A DNA stretch of 64,000 nt from Triplophysa rosa (lineage: Eukaryota > Chordata > Actinopteri > Cypriniformes > Nemacheilidae): NCBI RefSeq assembly GCF_024868665.1, contig NC_079900.1:16337759-16401758 (forward strand), in the 5' to 3' direction. The notes beneath the pieces are model-generated. The model searched no databases. It was not told the origin of the DNA and was given only the letters and a program-made list of their open reading frames with translations. This document shows positions 58,622-64,000 of the stretch, piece after piece; position 1 is the stretch's first letter; each line of letters begins with the position of its first letter. The position numbers were made by a program, and so were the translations under genes.

Positions 58622-59186
58622 AAAGGGACAATACGGTTCATCATTTATTCGCCATTATGTCATTCCAAATCTGTTTGACTCAAAAGAAGATATTTTGAAG
58701 AACATTGGTAACCAAACAACATCGGACCTCATTTGGACCATACATCATTCAAAATATTTTTCTTTTTTTGTGTACTATGCCTTTAAGGAAGATGTCATTC
58801 TGGTTCCAATGTACATAATGGGTCACCATTTATTTTTATTGAATATAGGTGAAATATTTAAAATGAATCTGTTAGTATTGTATTAATCATGTTAATGTCT
58901 AGTTCACTCAAAATTAAAATTCAGTCATTGTTTATTCCCCCTCATGTGGTTGAAAAACTGTATATGACTCTTTCATAAGTGGAAAACACAAGAAGGTATT
59001 TTGAGAAATGGTGGTTTTGTGTCCTTACAATGGATGTCAATGGGGTCCAGTGTTGTTTGGTTATCATCATTCTTCAAAATATCTTCTTTTGTGTTCTGCA
59101 GAAGAAAGAAAGTCCTACAGGTTTGACATGACATGAAGATGAATAAATGATGAAAGAATTCTCATTTGGGGGTAAACTCTCCCTTA
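58622..59186. repeat. Two adjacent foldback MITE copies
   Basis: A left-half fragment starts at about 58622 with AAAGGGACAATACGGTTCAT and includes AAGAAGATATTTTGAAGAAC. A second, near full-length copy runs about 58895-59186, from TAGTTCACTCAAAATTAAAA to GGGGGTAAACTCTCCCTT. Both belong to the family seen at 25.3 kb. Confidence 0.7.
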
Positions 59187-62100
59187 AATATAAAGGCAGC
59201 TATATTTATCCCAAGGTTGGTTTAAAGTCAGGGTTCTGACATAAAATGCTTTAAGTTGTAACAGTTTTGTGTGCTGTACTACAAATTATTTCAATTTGTA
59301 AGTGTACAAACATGTATATAAAACGTTACTATGAATGCAGTGAGTTGAATGGTTACTCAAAGAAAAGAGAATTCAAAGCCGACTACAAGTTTGTGACCGC
59401 TATGTCCTAAAAAGGAAATCCTATCTGTTGGCAAAAGAGATGGGGAGGGGCACGGAATACAGAAAGAGGAGCTCAGGCCAGGTGTCAGGCCAGGTAATGA
59501 CAGGCAGGCCTCCCTCTGGGAGCCATCAGTCTCAGCCAATTACATGCCCACCTTGCTTTTTGACTGTTTCAAGTGAGCCAGGGAAAGCCACAATCCCATA
59601 ATCCCTTTAGCTTTCTGCTGTGTTTACTACAGGTAAGCCCTGCCCTTTTGCCCCACCTGTGCTGTCAATGCTCTGCCCTGCTGCACTGCCTAAATAAGGC
59701 AAGGCTCAGGCCTCTGGAATTCTTTATCCCGTCTTTCTCTTTTCCTCTTTCTGTCTCGCACTGTGTTCCAAGAGAATGGAATGAAAAATCAATAATATAA
59801 GGAATTAGATAGTTTGACAAGGAAAAGCAATATACAGTATAACCACATATTATCAATATGTAAGAATCCAGCTTGAGGTGATGTTTGCATTATGTAGGAG
59901 CTTGTAGTAGCATAACTTCACAGATAGATGGCAATTCAGTTTTGGGAACGTTTATCTCATGATTCAGCCCAAAATGCCTGTTGCTCCATTCTAGACAACT
60001 ATGACCTATATTCGGCCGTTATGAAGCAACGCCTTTATGTCCATAAAAGCTTATTTTCTTTCTCTTAGAAACTATATGGTTTCATGCGGTATGATAAGAA
60101 CTTAAGCCAGGTATATATGTGTGCCAGTATGGTAAGTGCCATGGGGAGCAGATTGTAGTTTGACTAATGAATGAGAGAATGTGTGTTGTTGGGAGCTGGA
60201 CAGATGGGCAGTGGTAAGCCTGGATCTCACATCACAAAGACTTGGCCCAGCGTGATATGAAAGGGTGGTGCCTGCAGGATCCCATCCACCAGAGGCTTCA
60301 ACCCACAGGTCTGCAGCTGGCCGCTTGTCACCCCCCGCTGCCCTCCACTCTTCTGTCATTACGTGTGTGGGCTATTAACTTTAATCTGGTTTTTTCCTCA
60401 GTATTATGACTTTTTATTCATATGCTTATACAGATCTTTCACCAGAATGTATCATTCGGCTGTTTTCTTAAAGCTAGCCATAGCACGGAAGAGGGACATT
60501 TGGCACAGTTTGGCAGTAAACAAAACATCTGAAAACAATAGGTGGCCAAAATAAGACAATGGACCTGAAACATATTGTACCGTGTTATCAGGTGTGTGTG
60601 TATTGGGTCTTCTGTGCCAGTGTTAATGAAACATCACTCTTAACAGATGGTGTGTGTCTGCATAGTAAGCATGTGATAGTTGATAATGGACTGTCAGTGA
60701 TAATACAATTTTCATTCATGACGATCAATCGCTATATTAAAATGCAGAGGAAGTGGCTTCAATAATCGGGCAGTAGCATTTTGTTGGAATCTCTTCAACT
60801 GGTATAATCTTATTCTAATATTTAACTTTTCTCTTGCCAATATCAGTGTTGAGAATGAGCAAACAGCTGGTTGTGAATGGCCTGTGTGTGAGTTCTTAAG
60901 GATCGGCCCCCACATGAGAGCAGAAGCTCTTTGTTGGACCGCGGCATATCATTAGCATATAAAATACCTTATTTACTCTGTAGAGACAGAGAGCTGCGTG
61001 AGGGCAGAGGGTGGGGGGGAATCAGACCCTTCGAGTACATAATAAGATAAGTTTTATTCACAATAGATCATAGTGTTCATTTATTCACAGCATGAATATT
61101 AGACTAGGTCTTTTCATTTGAAAAATGAATATAGGCTACATGTAAGTAGTATAAGTATTATATATAAAAAAATTATTTCATTTTAAAAGTTTTTTTTACC
61201 AACTGGGCATTTTAGGATGTATGAAGGTAGATGCCCTCAAGTTCACAGAGGTAACCACAAGAGTAGTTTGTCACATTAACTATTTGTTAACTATTAACAT
61301 ATTTTATGTTCCACCCAGGAAGTGTCCAAATACATGTAATCTTAATGGCATATTTATTGTTTTACACCTAGCAAATATATTTTTGGGGCGCCTGTTAGTA
61401 AATATGTTGCCTTGCAGTCTATTTGTTGTATGTGTTGCATTTTCACTAAAGTGTCAGTAGATGGCGCAGAAGCGCCCAGACAGTCCACTTTTCGTTTGGT
61501 TGCGGCCAAATGTACTGTAAGCATACTTGTACAGTCATATGCAATATATATGCAATATGCAATTTACTACTATTAATAGTTATTAATTACTTGTTATTAA
61601 TGATAATAATCTACACACAGTTATTGTTTGAGTCTTTCTGTCACTCTGACCTTGAGCTCATCTATCATATCTATAAGCAGACATGCAGCTCCTCAGATAC
61701 TGTTCCTTATCCATCCGACACACATGGAGATCAATGGAGCCAAGGGCAGTGTAAGTAAGGCGATCCAGGGCCAAGGAGAGCAGAGTTGTTTTTTATTCTC
61801 CTCCGTTTGATGTGGCCCTCTCTTGTTTCATTCATCCGGAAAATCTGCGGTGCGTGAGTGAAAACTGGAGGAATGTGTCTCATCTGATGCTCATCTAATG
61901 AGGAACTGTCAGTCATTTTGAAAAACAACGTTTTTGAAAGCAGAATCATGGGTCACACAGCTTTGAATGGATCTGGGGAAAGTTAAGAATTTTTTTATGT
62001 GGGAGCTGTTGGATTTAACTGACGGGAAACGGGCATTTAAACTCTTTATTGTTTCTTGAGAAATGAACGTTTTATGAACAATGGGGTTTAAAAACAAAAT

Positions 62101-62880
62101 GGCTGTTGGAATCTGTTCGCTCATTAATGACACCTGAGTAATAACAGAATATGCGTTCTTTACAAAAGGTTTGAAATTTAAACCCATTGGCATTGAAAAA
62201 CAGAAAGCATGCGACTAAGGGCATTGGAGTGCATTGCTTGTTTAGATATGCCAGAGATATAACTTTAATCCAGCTTTTTATAATTAACTTCTGGGCTTTC
62301 ATGTGTGTTCTTAATTACTCCACATAAACAATGCGGGATCAGTCCTAATCTGAAAGAGCTCATTCAGCGGCTTTCATGTGGAGCTTCTAACGGGCTGCAC
62401 AGGCGGGGGAGTGCGGGCTCATCCGGGGAGTCTGGCTTTACAGGAGGGAACCAGTGACAGATCACCCACCACTGACTCCAGATATGAGCACTGATGGTAT
62501 AATAGACTCCAACACACAGTTTGACTCAAAAAGAAAAAAATAGACTCAGTCTTTAAAAATCCAAGTCATTTTTTGAGATCTACTGTTTTCTACATAAAAT
62601 CATAATGTAGAGCATTCTGTAAAAATATCTTTAACATTAACTGAGTAATCCTATGTCAAAGATTAAAATCATAGTGAAATGAATGCTTGAAATCAAACTT
62701 TGATGCTCATTATCTCAGAATTAGAATTTGAGACTTTAGCCTGGTTTTCAGGGTCACATATGCAATATTTATTCTGAAGAAATTTAAAGATCTTATAAAG
62801 AAAGACCAAAGTACAATTTATGCATGGAAATTAACAATAATTTTTTAATATTTTAAAATACATAAAAAAAAGAAAAACCA
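59187..62880. other. Intergenic, no gene seen
   Basis: No exon recognised. The segment 59400-59720 is GC-balanced and repeat-free, with CACCTG E-box and CCTAAATAAGG motifs. A CTCF-like motif is at 61453. Confidence 0.5.
61453..61468 (+). promoter_or_regulatory. Strong CTCF-like motif
   Basis: GTCAGTAGATGGCGCA on the + strand fits the CTCF core at nearly every position. Its orientation is opposite to the motifs at 32.9, 45.7 and 55.2 kb. Confidence 0.55.
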
Positions 62881-63270
62881 ATTGACTAAAAGGTGAAAAT
62901 GAAAATGATGTCTCCGAGTTGTTCCAAATCTGTATAAATGTCTTTGTTCAAATGAACACAGAGAAAGATATTCGGAAGAATGCTTGTAATCAAACAGTTC
63001 TTGGACCACATTGACTACCATAGTAGGAGAAATTACAATGGTACACTGCAGCAAAATCGCGTAGTGTAGTTTTACTGTGTATAGTCAAAAGGGCACCAGA
63101 ACTGTGAGCTTTCCTACATTCTTTAAAATATCTTCTTTTGTGTTCAACACACAAAAAAGTATAAAGTTATTTTGCCTACTATGGTAGTCAATGGGGTCCA
63201 GGAATTGTTTGGTAATAAGCATTCTTCCAAATATCCTTGACATCAGAACAAAGAAATTCATTTCCAAGTC
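62881..63270. repeat. Degraded foldback MITE fragments
   Basis: Diverged pieces of the same family: ATGAACACAGAGAAAGATAT near 62950, then TAAAATATCTTCTTTTGTGT near 63125 and GTAGTCAATGGGGTCCAG near 63185. The order suggests two overlapping or nested insertions. Confidence 0.5.
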
Positions 63271-64000
63271 AAAAATCAAACATGCACACTTGCAATTGAC
63301 CTCCACCATAAATGTCAGATTTTTGGCTTGAAAATCATGCTGGGACAACATGGATCATCTGGCTTTGCAGAAACTTGTCCAGGTGATCTTATGCAAAGAA
63401 AATAGATTTTCCATATATTAACTGTCAATATAATACATCATTTAATATATAAAATATAACACATTGTTAATATATTAAAGTAAATGAAATAAACGTAAGG
63501 AATTGCTGCTTTTCATATTGAAATATATTAGCACTTGGTTTCAATACATGATTTAATCCATTGCATTATATATTTTCCAGTGTATTCCCATATAATTTTT
63601 GTTTGGTAAAGAAATATTAAATACTAAGAAATCCTAAACCTTTTCACTTGTTATTAATAATGCATTTTGCAATGAAAACTATTATTTTATTTGGATCTTA
63701 GAAACACGTGGTAAGACAAAACATATTGTAGCCACTTTGTTGTTTTTCCTCCTTCCTTATCTACAGTATGGTAATCTTTTGCCAGCCAACACTTCTCTCA
63801 ATCTGTGTGCTGTGTATTTGGCCACATGGGCAATCAGCTTGTCTCTCTTATCGTGGGTTAAGCTGTATCTTTTAATGAAGTGTTTGCAATCAACAGCATG
63901 TTTAAAATACATCTGTGCTGCAGGAAAGACATTCATTACATCACCTTTATCTCTAGAAATGTGATGGCAAATGTTATTATTCCTGAAGTCAATGTGGTTA
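63271..64000. other. Intergenic, no gene seen
   Basis: AT-rich with no coding or repeat signal recognised up to the window end. Confidence 0.55.

Overview
The window is vertebrate nuclear DNA, most likely from a cyprinid or related otophysan fish. It has spliced vertebrate genes with GT-AG introns, an AT-rich background, and many short inverted-repeat DNA transposons (MITEs) of types common in carp and zebrafish relatives. The species cannot be named from the sequence alone. There is no bacterial-style operon, CRISPR array or complete autonomous transposon.

Positions 1-31 kb hold most of tnrc18 on the + strand. It encodes a very large chromatin protein. I could join 27 coding exons (1186-30010) with phases that agree at every junction, giving 2,792 residues in this window; the N-terminal exons lie off the left edge. 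Along the protein there is a SUMO-interaction-like motif and several SUMO-acceptor-like sites, four AT-hook-like basic motifs, an acidic tract, a Tudor-like region, an interrupted serine tract, and a C-terminal BAH domain. In mammals the TNRC18 BAH domain reads H3K9me3 and supports silencing of endogenous retroelements. Several introns carry MITE copies, including a hAT-type element with a perfect 8-bp target duplication.

From 31 to 46 kb I see no protein gene. This stretch holds possible long 3' UTR, several MITEs (one inserted inside another), and repeat-poor, well-structured sequence at 34-38 kb that may contain conserved enhancers.

Positions 46.1-49.8 kb hold a complete cytoplasmic actin gene, actb, on the - strand. 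It has one 5' UTR exon and five coding exons encoding 375 residues. The promoter has the classic CCAAT-CArG-TATA order, and the 3' UTR resembles vertebrate beta-actin closely. The N-terminus (MEEE followed by Val10) mixes gamma-like and beta-like features.

From 49.8 to 64 kb, upstream of actb, I see no gene. There are MITEs, two CArG boxes and CTCF-like motifs. tnrc18 and actb converge tail to tail. As I recall the human maps, this matches BAHCC1/ACTG1 on chromosome 17 rather than TNRC18/ACTB on chromosome 7, so it may preserve an order older than the vertebrate genome duplications. I did not find a clearly new biological system; the best leads are this gene order, the actin N-terminus, the SUMO-motif pattern and the transposon structures.
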